A stretch of DNA of 18,046 bases, from the NCBI GenBank assembly GCA_038150225.1, contig JAYQWG010000036.1:1-18046 (forward strand), in the 5' to 3' direction. Shown in pieces: positions 8,130 to 14,917 of this stretch. The notes below the pieces were generated by a model. The model was not told the DNA's origin. It ran no database searches and saw only the letters and a program-made list of their open reading frames with translations. Numbering within the stretch: position 1 is the first letter of the stretch; each line of letters opens with the position of its first letter. The translations under genes and the position numbers were made by a program. This DNA comes from Lucifugimonas sp038150225 (GTDB lineage Bacteria; Chloroflexota; Dehalococcoidia; Lucifugimonadales; Lucifugimonadaceae).

Positions 8130-9365
8130 CTATTCGGGAAGTCCGAGTAACTCTCGCCTGAACAGGCTCAGTGCACCCATTGCCGCCCGCTGGCGATCGG
8201 GGCCGCCGCGCCCGGCTGAGCGGACATGTCGGGTGCGTTCTCCATCTGGACCGGATACAACGATGAATGTTTCGCCGCGTCCGAGGTTTTCAGTGCGCTG
8301 GTCGCCTTCTTCTGCACCGTGAACGGCAATCCCGTAGGTTGAGCCAGCGGTCTTCTTTATTGCTCTTGCCAGTGCCGCAGCTCGAGAAGCTCCGTCTTCG
8401 AACGGGGGTGTTTCACCACCACCTCTAGCAATCTTTTCCAGAGCCTCATTCGAGTTGACGATAGCGCTCTGGAGGAAGCCCGAATTTGCCGCGTTTTGAA
8501 CGGCAGCTGCTACGGAACCTCCACTGAGATCTTCACAAGTAGCAACCGTGGCATTCTCTTCCTTAATAAGGTCGCCCACCACCGATTCAATGGTTTCGTC
8601 GTCGATGGCAAAAATGTTGTCACCTAGTAGCTCTCGGACTTTCGCGTCCACGCCGTCGATTAGTTTGTCCGCTTCTTCGACACTCTCTGCCAGTGCAGCA
8701 ATTCGAACATCGACCTGTCCTGGATGAGCGAGAACTCCGACGGTCGGATTCTTCGAGTCAGCAATCAGGTGCCCAATCCGGTCATCAACTGCGCTTTCAC
8801 CGAGATCAGCGACCTTGAGCACCCGGTAGTGAATCATCTGGGTGAGGCCGAATTTTTCGCGCAGGTATGGAATGACTTCGTTTTCAACGAGCCACTTCAT
8901 CTCAAATGGCACACCCGGCAAGCTTATGGTTACGCCACGGTCGGTTTCAACAATGAAAGCCGGGGCGGTTCCGTTTGGGTTTTTAACAACAATGGCTCCG
9001 CTTGGGATTTGTGCTTGCCGCTCGTTGTTCTTCGTAAGAATGAACCCGCGCTTCTGGAATCGTTCCCGAAGCTCTTCAAGCGATTCAGGGTCAGTAACGA
9101 CCTGTCTTCCGGTGACGGTTGCGATTGCTTCGCGGGTGAGGTCGTCCTGGGTTGGGCCAATCCCGCCCCCGGTAATAACAACGTCCGAGCGGTCAAGTGC
9201 CCGGTCAAGGATGTCGACCATGCGGTCCATGTTGTCGCCAACAGTGGTCTTGTAGAACAGGTTCACACCGTTCTCAGCCAGTTTCTGGGCTACCCACGAG
9301 GCATTCGTATCCACTATTTGCCCCAGTAGTAACTCTGATCCGATCGAAACGATTTCCGCGTTCAT
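8130..9365 (-). CDS. cinA: CinA-family protein with degenerate C-terminal amidase domain
   Basis: The protein has 411 residues with the CinA two-domain layout. The N-terminal molybdopterin-binding-like (COG1058) domain is intact: SIGSELLLGQIVDTNASW (7-24), VGDNMDRM, TGGGIGPTQDDLTREA (65-80) and SLPGVPFEMKWL. This domain is linked to ADP-ribose/NAD-derivative pyrophosphatase activity. The C-terminal PncC-type nicotinamide-nucleotide amidase domain has lost its active site. The usual ESCTGG is CEDLSGG (277-283), the usual YSNEAK is NSNEAL (304-309), and the usual SGIAGPDG is VHGAEEGD (348-355). The catalytic Ser, Tyr and Lys are therefore all absent. It is divergent from an unknown gene pair across a 91-120 bp gap holding two SOS-like palindromes. 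The cinA start is ATG at 9365, with AAGGA 12 bases upstream. Confidence 0.93.
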   Translation of the reverse strand: MNAEIVSIGSELLLGQIVDTNASWVAQKLAENGVNLFYKTTVGDNMDRMVDILDRALDRSDVVITGGGIGPTQDDLTREAIATVTGRQVVTDPESLEELRERFQKRGFILTKNNERQAQIPSGAIVVKNPNGTAPAFIVETDRGVTISLPGVPFEMKWLVENEVIPYLREKFGLTQMIHYRVLKVADLGESAVDDRIGHLIADSKNPTVGVLAHPGQVDVRIAALAESVEEADKLIDGVDAKVRELLGDNIFAIDDETIESVVGDLIKEENATVATCEDLSGGSVAAAVQNAANSGFLQSAIVNSNEALEKIARGGGETPPFEDGASRAAALARAIKKTAGSTYGIAVHGAEEGDQRTENLGRGETFIVVSGPDGERTRHVRSAGRGGPDRQRAAMGALSLFRRELLGLPE

Positions 9366-9410
9366 TTTTCTGGCTGTTCCTTTTTTGTTGAAACCGGAGT
9401 GACATGCGTG

Positions 9411-9455
9411 TTGACGTTATTAGAACAAGTGTTCGATAATAGAACAATCGTTCTA
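9411..9455 (+). promoter_or_regulatory. Sigma70-like promoter overlaid by two tandem LexA/SOS-type boxes
   Basis: TTGACG (9411-9416) and GATAAT (9435-9440) are 18 bp apart and make a good core promoter. Two GAAC-N4-GTTC sites sit on it. TAGAACAAGTGTTCGA (9421-9436) fills the spacer. TAGAACAATCGTTCTA (9440-9455), a palindrome whose six-base arms match perfectly, covers the expected transcription start. Their centres are 19 bp apart. GAAC-N4-GTTC is the known core of Gram-positive-type LexA boxes. Repressor occlusion of the promoter is the straightforward reading. LexA binding itself is inferred. Confidence 0.7.
9419..9447 (-). promoter_or_regulatory. Possible cinA promoter under the SOS-like boxes
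   Basis: On the minus strand TTGTTC (9442-9447) and TCTAAT (9419-9424, 5/6 to TATAAT) are 17 bp apart and lie within the two SOS-like palindromes. If real, one pair of operator sites would control both divergent transcripts. The -35 is weak. Confidence 0.35.
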
Positions 9456-9486
9456 GATGAACGCCAGTCCTACAAACGAGGTCCGC

Positions 9487-10170
9487 ATGAACTCCACTGC
9501 AGCCGCAATTATCACGCCAGCCCAGCCCGTAAAGCCAGTGTCTTCTCTATTGAAGAGTGAGTCTGAGGCGGTAGATCGAGCACGTGAAGAACAATTGAAC
9601 GGTGTTTGGTCTTCGGTGATCAAGAGCGTGTCGGGTGGTGAAGGACGGACTATCACCGTCGATGTTCATGAGGATGAAGACATGCAGCAAATCCTTACCC
9701 GATTACGCATGCTGGTCATTTTTATGAACCGGTCTGATGGTGCGGTTTCAGCAACGATAACTCCGTCATTTCTCAATGACACCTACCCGGCAATGTTGTC
9801 GCTGGTAAAGAGCTTTGAGAAGTCGGGTATCGATTGGAAGCCCGACGGTCCTCGATCGGTTGCTGTGGGACAGGCAAAACACCGATTCGTGAGCGTAGAT
9901 ATGCCGGTGGCTGACAAGAGTTCGGCTCCAAATTCTCTTGTTGAGGTAGTAAACGCTCACCGGGTTGATGCGGGATGGTACGAACAGCGCGTTCGCCACC
10001 GCACATCTGCTTTGAGGTTGACCGTGGTTATGTTCGGCACCCCTGATATTTCCGACTCTGACTACTCACGTTCGATCTATAAACGTGAGCGAGCCCTGAA
10101 CCTCTCAGGTAGGCCTCGTGGAGTCCACATTGATAGGCATTTCGACTGGTCGAATACGGCAGTCGTATAG
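9487..10170 (+). CDS. Unknown protein, first gene of the SOS-boxed unit
   Basis: I do not recognise this 227-residue protein. An in-frame ATG at 9457 exists, but it would leave a leader of about ten bases and lies beside the second operator. ATG 9487 is preceded by GAGG with a 5-base gap and is preferred. The product is soluble-looking, with no signal peptide or membrane segment. After a variable N-terminus comes an acidic patch, ITVDVHEDEDMQQILTRLRM, then a hydrophobic strand LVIFM and a helix around NDTYPAMLSLVKSFEKSG. A basic, mixed strand/helix C-terminus includes GQAKHRFVSVDMP and RHRTSALRLTVVMFG. There are no cysteines and no nuclease, polymerase or protease motif I can name. The downstream four-cysteine helix-turn-helix gene starts 50 bp later. 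The SOS-type promoter suggests a DNA-damage-response role. Confidence 0.75.
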   Translation: MNSTAAAIITPAQPVKPVSSLLKSESEAVDRAREEQLNGVWSSVIKSVSGGEGRTITVDVHEDEDMQQILTRLRMLVIFMNRSDGAVSATITPSFLNDTYPAMLSLVKSFEKSGIDWKPDGPRSVAVGQAKHRFVSVDMPVADKSSAPNSLVEVVNAHRVDAGWYEQRVRHRTSALRLTVVMFGTPDISDSDYSRSIYKRERALNLSGRPRGVHIDRHFDWSNTAVV

Positions 10171-10220
10171 CCCCTAACTGCTGATCTACCCATCCCTTTC
10201 ACATTTAGGAGATTTCTTCA

Positions 10221-10652
10221 ATGGTAATGACGCTTCCCTCCGGTCCTGAGCGACTGGCTACAGTTCGATCTGACACCCTTCCTGAGAACACGCGCTACAA
10301 AGACGATGGTTGTGATGTGTCGCAATCATGTCTCGATTGCCCATTGAGCCTTTGCAAGTACGACGATCCGGGTTGGTTGCAGCGTGAGAGTCGACGAACT
10401 CGAGATGACGAGGTTTACCGTCTTCGACAGGAGAAAGTTTCTGTCGCTGAGATTTCGGAGCGGTTCGGAATTAGCACTCGTACCGTTCACAGGATCGTTC
10501 AGCGCGGCGGGGCTACACCTATGAGTTCAGCAGAAGAAGACCAGGGACCTACGCTGAGCTTGCCAGAGTTGGCTGAGAAATCTTTATTCCGCGTGCGTAC
10601 ACCGCTGCCAACTATCTTCGGGAGCGGACGAGCGACGTTTATCACGAACTAG
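10221..10652 (+). CDS. Four-cysteine helix-turn-helix protein
   Basis: The protein has 143 residues with a strong ribosome-binding site (AGGAG at 10207-10211, nine bases before the ATG). An in-frame ATG two codons later is possible. A cysteine cluster, Cys31-x5-Cys37-x2-Cys40-x4-Cys45 (SCLDCPLSLCKYD), could bind zinc or an iron-sulfur cluster. A helix-turn-helix of resolvase/Hin-like sequence follows, VSVAEISERFGISTRTVHRI (about 73-92), preceded by a charged helix. No catalytic domain is present, so a small DNA-binding regulator is most likely. It probably shares the transcript from the SOS-boxed promoter with the preceding unknown gene. Its TAG stop overlaps the phoU stop on the other strand within one CTAG. 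I recall similar C..CPL..C-plus-helix-turn-helix proteins in Chloroflexota and phages, but I cannot name a family. Confidence 0.82.
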   Translation: MVMTLPSGPERLATVRSDTLPENTRYKDDGCDVSQSCLDCPLSLCKYDDPGWLQRESRRTRDDEVYRLRQEKVSVAEISERFGISTRTVHRIVQRGGATPMSSAEEDQGPTLSLPELAEKSLFRVRTPLPTIFGSGRATFITN

Positions 10653-11362
10653 GAAGTCGTGTCGACCTGGCTGGTTCCGCTGACCAGTTCGCCAGTTGCC
10701 TGGTAGAGCGAGCGCTCGACGATGTTCATGGCGCGGTCTGCAACACGTTCTACATTGTGACCTACCCACATCAGGTAGGTCGCGCGTTCCGCGTTGTCAG
10801 GATTGCTCTTTACGAGTTCCATGAGATCGGCCTGAACAGTTGAGTACAGATCGTCCACCGCATCGTCTTCGTTCTCGAGGTCATTTGTGATCTTACGAAC
10901 GGTTTCAGGGTCCCTTGAAATGAACGCTTCGATTGAACGCTTGAGCATGTTGACTGCCATGTCGCCCATGCGAGGAATGTCGATAAGTTCCTTCAGAGGA
11001 GGCTGGCTGCCCATAGTCAGACTGATTTTGGCGATACCTTCTGCATAGTCGCCAATTCGCTCAAGTTCACCGACGATCTGGAGAGTGGCGACGATTCGTC
11101 GAAGGTCACTGGCAAGTGGCGATTCTTTACGGATCAACTCAATGCAAGTCTTTTCGATTTCAAGTTCGGTCTGGTCGATGCGGTCATCTTCATCGATCAC
11201 TTGTTGTGACCGTTCGATGTCGCGGTTTTTGAGTGCGGTAAGTGCACCGTGGATCGCCTCCTCGACTAACCCGCTCATTAAGATCAAATCGGATTCAAGC
11301 CGACCCAGTTCTCGATCAAATTCGGCACGACCGTGTGGACCCAGATTTCCTTGTTCAACCAT
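10649..11362 (-). CDS. phoU: PhoU-type phosphate transport regulator
   Basis: The protein has 237 residues and consists of two related three-helix bundles. Each bundle carries the family metal-cluster motif, ELERIGDYAEGIAK in the first and HNVERVADRAMNIVE in the second. PhoU damps Pst transport and Pho signalling when phosphate is plentiful. An earlier in-frame ATG (11452) would overlap pstB by 68 bp. ATG at 11362 is chosen because GGAG lies seven bases upstream and the N-terminus MVEQGNLGPHGRAEFDREL fits the family. It starts 22 bp after the pstB stop, so the two are an operon. Its stop shares CTAG with the convergent helix-turn-helix gene. Confidence 0.92.
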   Translation of the reverse strand: MVEQGNLGPHGRAEFDRELGRLESDLILMSGLVEEAIHGALTALKNRDIERSQQVIDEDDRIDQTELEIEKTCIELIRKESPLASDLRRIVATLQIVGELERIGDYAEGIAKISLTMGSQPPLKELIDIPRMGDMAVNMLKRSIEAFISRDPETVRKITNDLENEDDAVDDLYSTVQADLMELVKSNPDNAERATYLMWVGHNVERVADRAMNIVERSLYQATGELVSGTSQVDTTS

Positions 11363-11384
11363 CCAGTTTCTCCAACCTGTCTGC

Positions 11385-12218
11385 TTATCCGATTCGACCG
11401 GTGACGTACGCTTCGGTGCGTTCGTCTTTGGGGTTACCAAATACCTGGTCATTCGTTCCGTATTCGATTAGTCTGCCGATGCGTTCTTCACCCGCCATCA
11501 TCACTGCTGCATAGTCAGATATTCGAGTTGCCTGCTGCATGTTGTGAGTAACAATGATGATCGTTACTTCATTCGACAGTTCCTGAATCAGTTCCTCGAT
11601 AGCGATCGTCGAGATCGGGTCTAGAGCTGATGCAGGTTCGTCCATCAGGACGATTTCCGGGTTTACCGCAAGTGCTCGCGCAATACAGATTCGCTGTTGC
11701 TGACCACCGGAAACGCTCAAGCCACTGTCGTTGAGTCGGTCTTTCACTTCGTCCCAAACAGCAGCTCGTCGTAGGGATGTTTCGACAATCTCGTCGAGAT
11801 CATCTGTCATGCCGTTGATACGAGGTCCGAAAGCTACGTTTTCGTAAATGCTCTTAGGGAACGGGTTTGGCCGCTGGAAAACCATTCCGATTCGGAACCG
11901 AATCTCGGTCGGGTCCACATGGTCGGAGTAGATATTCTCTCCGGCGAAGTTGACGGTGCCTTCAACAGATGCTGCCTGGATGAGGTCGTTCATCCGGTTG
12001 AAGCAACGAATGAGAGTGCTTTTTCCGCAACCAGAAGGACCAATTAGAGACACAACGCTGTTCTTAGGTACCTGCAGCGAAACATCTCGCACCGCGGGGG
12101 TTGTTCCGTAAGTGACCGACAGGTCTTTAGCTTCGAGCACTGGTTCGATGTCGTCGAACGTCAGAATGTTCTCGGACGAACCGGCCTGCGAAAGCATATC
12201 GGTGTTATTTACGGTCAT
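11385..12218 (-). CDS. pstB: Phosphate ABC transporter ATP-binding protein
   Basis: The protein has 277 residues and the full set of ABC ATPase motifs: Walker A GPSGCGKST (60-68), Q-loop FQRPNPFPKSIYENVAFGPR (114-133), which is characteristic of PstB, signature SVSGGQQQR (168-176) and Walker B with catalytic Glu VLMDEP (190-195). The H-loop appears in IIIVTHNM. It powers high-affinity phosphate import with PstC/PstA and the PstS binding protein, none of which are in this window. The start is ATG 12218 with GGAG six bases upstream. The first 25 or so residues are a variable extension. phoU follows directly. A 24-bp inverted-repeat site lies upstream of it. Confidence 0.96.
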   Translation of the reverse strand: MTVNNTDMLSQAGSSENILTFDDIEPVLEAKDLSVTYGTTPAVRDVSLQVPKNSVVSLIGPSGCGKSTLIRCFNRMNDLIQAASVEGTVNFAGENIYSDHVDPTEIRFRIGMVFQRPNPFPKSIYENVAFGPRINGMTDDLDEIVETSLRRAAVWDEVKDRLNDSGLSVSGGQQQRICIARALAVNPEIVLMDEPASALDPISTIAIEELIQELSNEVTIIIVTHNMQQATRISDYAAVMMAGEERIGRLIEYGTNDQVFGNPKDERTEAYVTGRIG

Positions 12219-12283
12219 TAGCGGCTCCAGCGGGTGGTTGTCAGATCAGCGATCAGAGTAACGGCCCTTAAAGATAATCCGGC

Positions 12284-12307
12284 AACGTTAACAGAACCTT
12301 TAACGTT
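12284..12307 (-). promoter_or_regulatory. 8-8-8 inverted repeat upstream of pstB
   Basis: AACGTTAA (12284-12291) and TTAACGTT (12300-12307) are perfect inverted arms around an 8-base spacer. They lie 66 bp upstream of the pstB ATG and just past the glycosidase stop. On the minus strand a GATTAT (-10-like) lies just downstream. The AT-rich arms without a T-run argue against a terminator. A Pho-type operator is a guess; the repeats do not match the E. coli or Bacillus Pho box well. Confidence 0.4.
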
Positions 12308-12310
12308 TTA

Positions 12311-13603
12311 CTAATCGACATCAATTGCAATAGCAGCGGTTGCCCAACCGAACTTGGTACCTCGCATACCGTGACCGTCTTCAGGTGAATAGAACTCCCT
12401 GAAATCACGATATGCAGCTTCTTTTGAACGCTCGGATATGACCTTTGCCTGTTCGATGTATCCGTTCTTTACAAAACCCCGAGCCAGCAACCAGTTGAGG
12501 TTCATACAAAGAGGACCCCGCCAGATCATCGCTTCGCCGTCCGGGTCGTAAGAACGTTCTGACGCTGCGACGCTTGGAATCGGGAATGGTCGCCAGAAAT
12601 GCTGAGAGTCGGTGACGTACCGTTCCATCACTGTGGCATTCCGATCAGTTGGATTGCCTTCAAGCATAAGCGGAAATATCGCACCGACCGACAACGTATC
12701 GTCGACTGTATGATCGTTGCCGTAGAGGTAGGTGTAGTGCTGTTTAGTCTCGCTCCAGCATCGTTCGTTCAGAGCGGCAGTAGTTTGCTGTGCAGTTTTC
12801 CTAGCTGATTCGGCTTGTTCAATTTCGCCGGTAGCGTCGTGCAATCTTGCCAACGTCGACATTGCGTCCGAGTAGACGGCGTTCATGAACGGGTCAATGA
12901 CCACGAATCGATTTCGCTCCAGCAGGGTTCGGTAATCGAAGCCTTTTCCTCGAACGATGTTGTACCAGTCGAGTTTTCGGTTCTCCCAGAGGATTCGAGC
13001 TCGACCAGGGTTCTCTACTCCCAGGGCCCGATCGAAAGATGGGTTGTTATCGGTTCCTGCTTCATAAGGAGAGACGATTCCAATCAACCCGATGTTGTTG
13101 GGGTCACGATCGGACTTCAACCAGTCGTAAAACTTTCTAACAGGTGAAAGGAATCGAGTGAGAAGAGTGTCGTCACCGGTCTTCAGCCAGAGCTCTTCAA
13201 GTGCGTGGGCCAGAACTGGAGGCTGAATCATTCCAGAGTTACGCGTTCGCCACTCACCAAGGCGGCTTTGACCGTAAATCGCGCTCATAAACGCGCCACG
13301 TCGACCCCAGTAGGTTAGATGTCCAATAAAGCCGTTGCTTCGCTGTGGTCGCAGCAATGATTCAAGCTCGGAAACCGCCATGTTCGGATCCATACGCGCA
13401 AGGGCGATGATGTGAAAACATGAGTCCCATAACCACTGCCAGTGATACCTGCCCCACGACGGAATTGAGTAGTCGTACTCGAACTTGTAATAGGGATCGA
13501 ACCCGGACCTTCGGTTGGCAATAAGCCTGTGCAAGGCCTTCTCTTCGAGCGAGCCGTCGGGATTGGGGTCTACGGTGCGTTGGTATTGCATGACTGGCGA
13601 CAA
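12311..13603 (-). CDS. GH63-type glycosidase, mannosylglycerate-hydrolase-like
   Basis: The protein has 430 residues and resembles the (alpha/alpha)6-barrel GH63 family, especially short bacterial mannosylglycerate hydrolases and related enzymes. Seen motifs are HWQWLWDSCFH (54-64), SPYEAGTDNNPSFD (178-191), which in the family holds the catalytic acid Asp (here Asp185), and FREFYSPEDGHG (401-412), which carries the putative general base Glu (403). MRGTKFGWATAA ends the barrel. There is no signal peptide, so it acts on an intracellular substrate such as mannosylglycerate or glucosylglycerate, both compatible solutes of marine bacteria. It is a single gene, divergent from rlmN with 72 bp between starts. 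A second Met (residue 5) is an alternative start. Family is likely; substrate is inferred. Confidence 0.8.
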   Translation of the reverse strand: MSPVMQYQRTVDPNPDGSLEEKALHRLIANRRSGFDPYYKFEYDYSIPSWGRYHWQWLWDSCFHIIALARMDPNMAVSELESLLRPQRSNGFIGHLTYWGRRGAFMSAIYGQSRLGEWRTRNSGMIQPPVLAHALEELWLKTGDDTLLTRFLSPVRKFYDWLKSDRDPNNIGLIGIVSPYEAGTDNNPSFDRALGVENPGRARILWENRKLDWYNIVRGKGFDYRTLLERNRFVVIDPFMNAVYSDAMSTLARLHDATGEIEQAESARKTAQQTTAALNERCWSETKQHYTYLYGNDHTVDDTLSVGAIFPLMLEGNPTDRNATVMERYVTDSQHFWRPFPIPSVAASERSYDPDGEAMIWRGPLCMNLNWLLARGFVKNGYIEQAKVISERSKEAAYRDFREFYSPEDGHGMRGTKFGWATAAIAIDVD

Positions 13604-13675
13604 AGTTTATTGACGACCAATACGAATGTCATTCTCGTTGATAGACTTAATAGCAGTTCACACCCACTTCACCTG

Positions 13676-14848
13676 ATGACCTCAAATTCTCCCGAAGCCG
13701 CGCCTGTTGAAAACGGCGCGCAAGAAACAACCAATCTCCCTTCGATCCTCAATCTTTCGCGGAAGCGATTAACGAGTGACATGCTCGAAATGGGCGAGAA
13801 GCGCTTTCGCGCCGATCAGCTCTGGCGGTCTCTTTATGCTGAGTGTGCCGGGAGCTTCGACGAGATGACGACGCTCAGCAAAGGCTTTCGACAGAAGCTT
13901 GCTGAGAAATATTCGATCTCTCCGCTCGAAGGAGTGATGTCGCTGACATCGAAGGACAAGTCGACAACCAAGATGTTGTTCCGACTTCATGACGGCGAGC
14001 TGATTGAAACGGTATTAATGCGATACGCCCCGGACGGGCATCGACGTAATCGCAAAACCGCCTGTATCTCAACTCAGGCAGGTTGTGCGTTGGGATGTAC
14101 GTTCTGCGCTACCGGTCAGCAGGGCTTTCGAAGGAATTTGACCGTCGGTGAAATCGTTGCCCAGGTGATTGCGGTCGAACGCATTGCCAAAGAAGAAGAT
14201 TCGGAAGAAATCGAGAAGGGCAAACGCACCAAAGGTGAGCGCCAGGGCGTCACGAACGTTGTGTACATGGGTATGGGTGAGCCGCTCGCCAACTACCGCA
14301 ATACCATCGCTTCAATCCGAGTAATCAACGACGGCCAGGGATTGAACATCGGTGCTCGTCACATCACGGTTTCGACAGTTGGTCTTGTCCCGCAGATTTT
14401 GGAACTCGCTGAAGAAGACATTCAGATCAATCTGGCAATTTCGTTGCACGCGCCGGATAACGCCACCCGTTCGCAAACGATGCCGATCAACCAGCGATAC
14501 CCGGTTGAAGACTTGATCAGGGCTTGCAAGAAGTACGCAAATATCACGAATCGAAGAATCTTCTTCGAGTACGTGCTGTTGAAAGACCAAAACGACTCGA
14601 TCGAGCAAGCTCAAAAACTTGGACGACTTCTCAACGGTTTGCACTGTCACGTCAACCTTATTCCCGTAAACCCAACTACAGACGGCCCGTTCGAACGGAC
14701 AGATTTGACCAACGCCAAAATCTTCCAGGGCGGGTTGAAGCAGTACGGAATCCCATCGACTGTCAGAGTCGAAAAGGGAATCGACATCAACGCCGGTTGC
14801 GGTCAATTGCGCACCAGAGTTGTCGACGACGCCCTGCAAGTCTCCTAA
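13676..14848 (+). CDS. rlmN: 23S rRNA/tRNA adenine-C2 methyltransferase RlmN
   Basis: The protein has 390 residues from ATG 13676. An upstream in-frame ATG at 13529 would run into the divergent glycosidase gene and adds non-family sequence, so it is rejected. The product is a radical SAM enzyme methylating C2 of A2503 in 23S rRNA and A37 of some tRNAs. It has the cluster motif CALGCTFC (Cys137, 141, 144), GMGEPLANY for SAM binding, and the C-terminal GCGQLR, whose Cys375 is the resolving/catalytic partner. An N-terminal helical domain with RFRADQLWRSLY is typical. A short charged insertion (about 173-190) sits before VTNVVYMGMGEP. No clear Shine-Dalgarno is seen at the ATG. Confidence 0.95.
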   Translation: MTSNSPEAAPVENGAQETTNLPSILNLSRKRLTSDMLEMGEKRFRADQLWRSLYAECAGSFDEMTTLSKGFRQKLAEKYSISPLEGVMSLTSKDKSTTKMLFRLHDGELIETVLMRYAPDGHRRNRKTACISTQAGCALGCTFCATGQQGFRRNLTVGEIVAQVIAVERIAKEEDSEEIEKGKRTKGERQGVTNVVYMGMGEPLANYRNTIASIRVINDGQGLNIGARHITVSTVGLVPQILELAEEDIQINLAISLHAPDNATRSQTMPINQRYPVEDLIRACKKYANITNRRIFFEYVLLKDQNDSIEQAQKLGRLLNGLHCHVNLIPVNPTTDGPFERTDLTNAKIFQGGLKQYGIPSTVRVEKGIDINAGCGQLRTRVVDDALQVS

Positions 14849-14917
14849 AGCAAGAATTCTCCCTGTAGAATCTCGCCGCGTTTATCAATTTGAATTCACG
14901 ACGTGGAGAAAATCTGC

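Noticed and set aside
11363..11452. Longer PhoU start overlapping pstB
   Set aside because: A well-spaced GGAG and the family N-terminus favour ATG 11362.
13529..13675. N-terminal extension of RlmN from an upstream ATG
   Set aside because: It overlaps the divergent glycosidase gene and adds 49 residues not seen in the family; MTSNSPEAAP is a sensible start.
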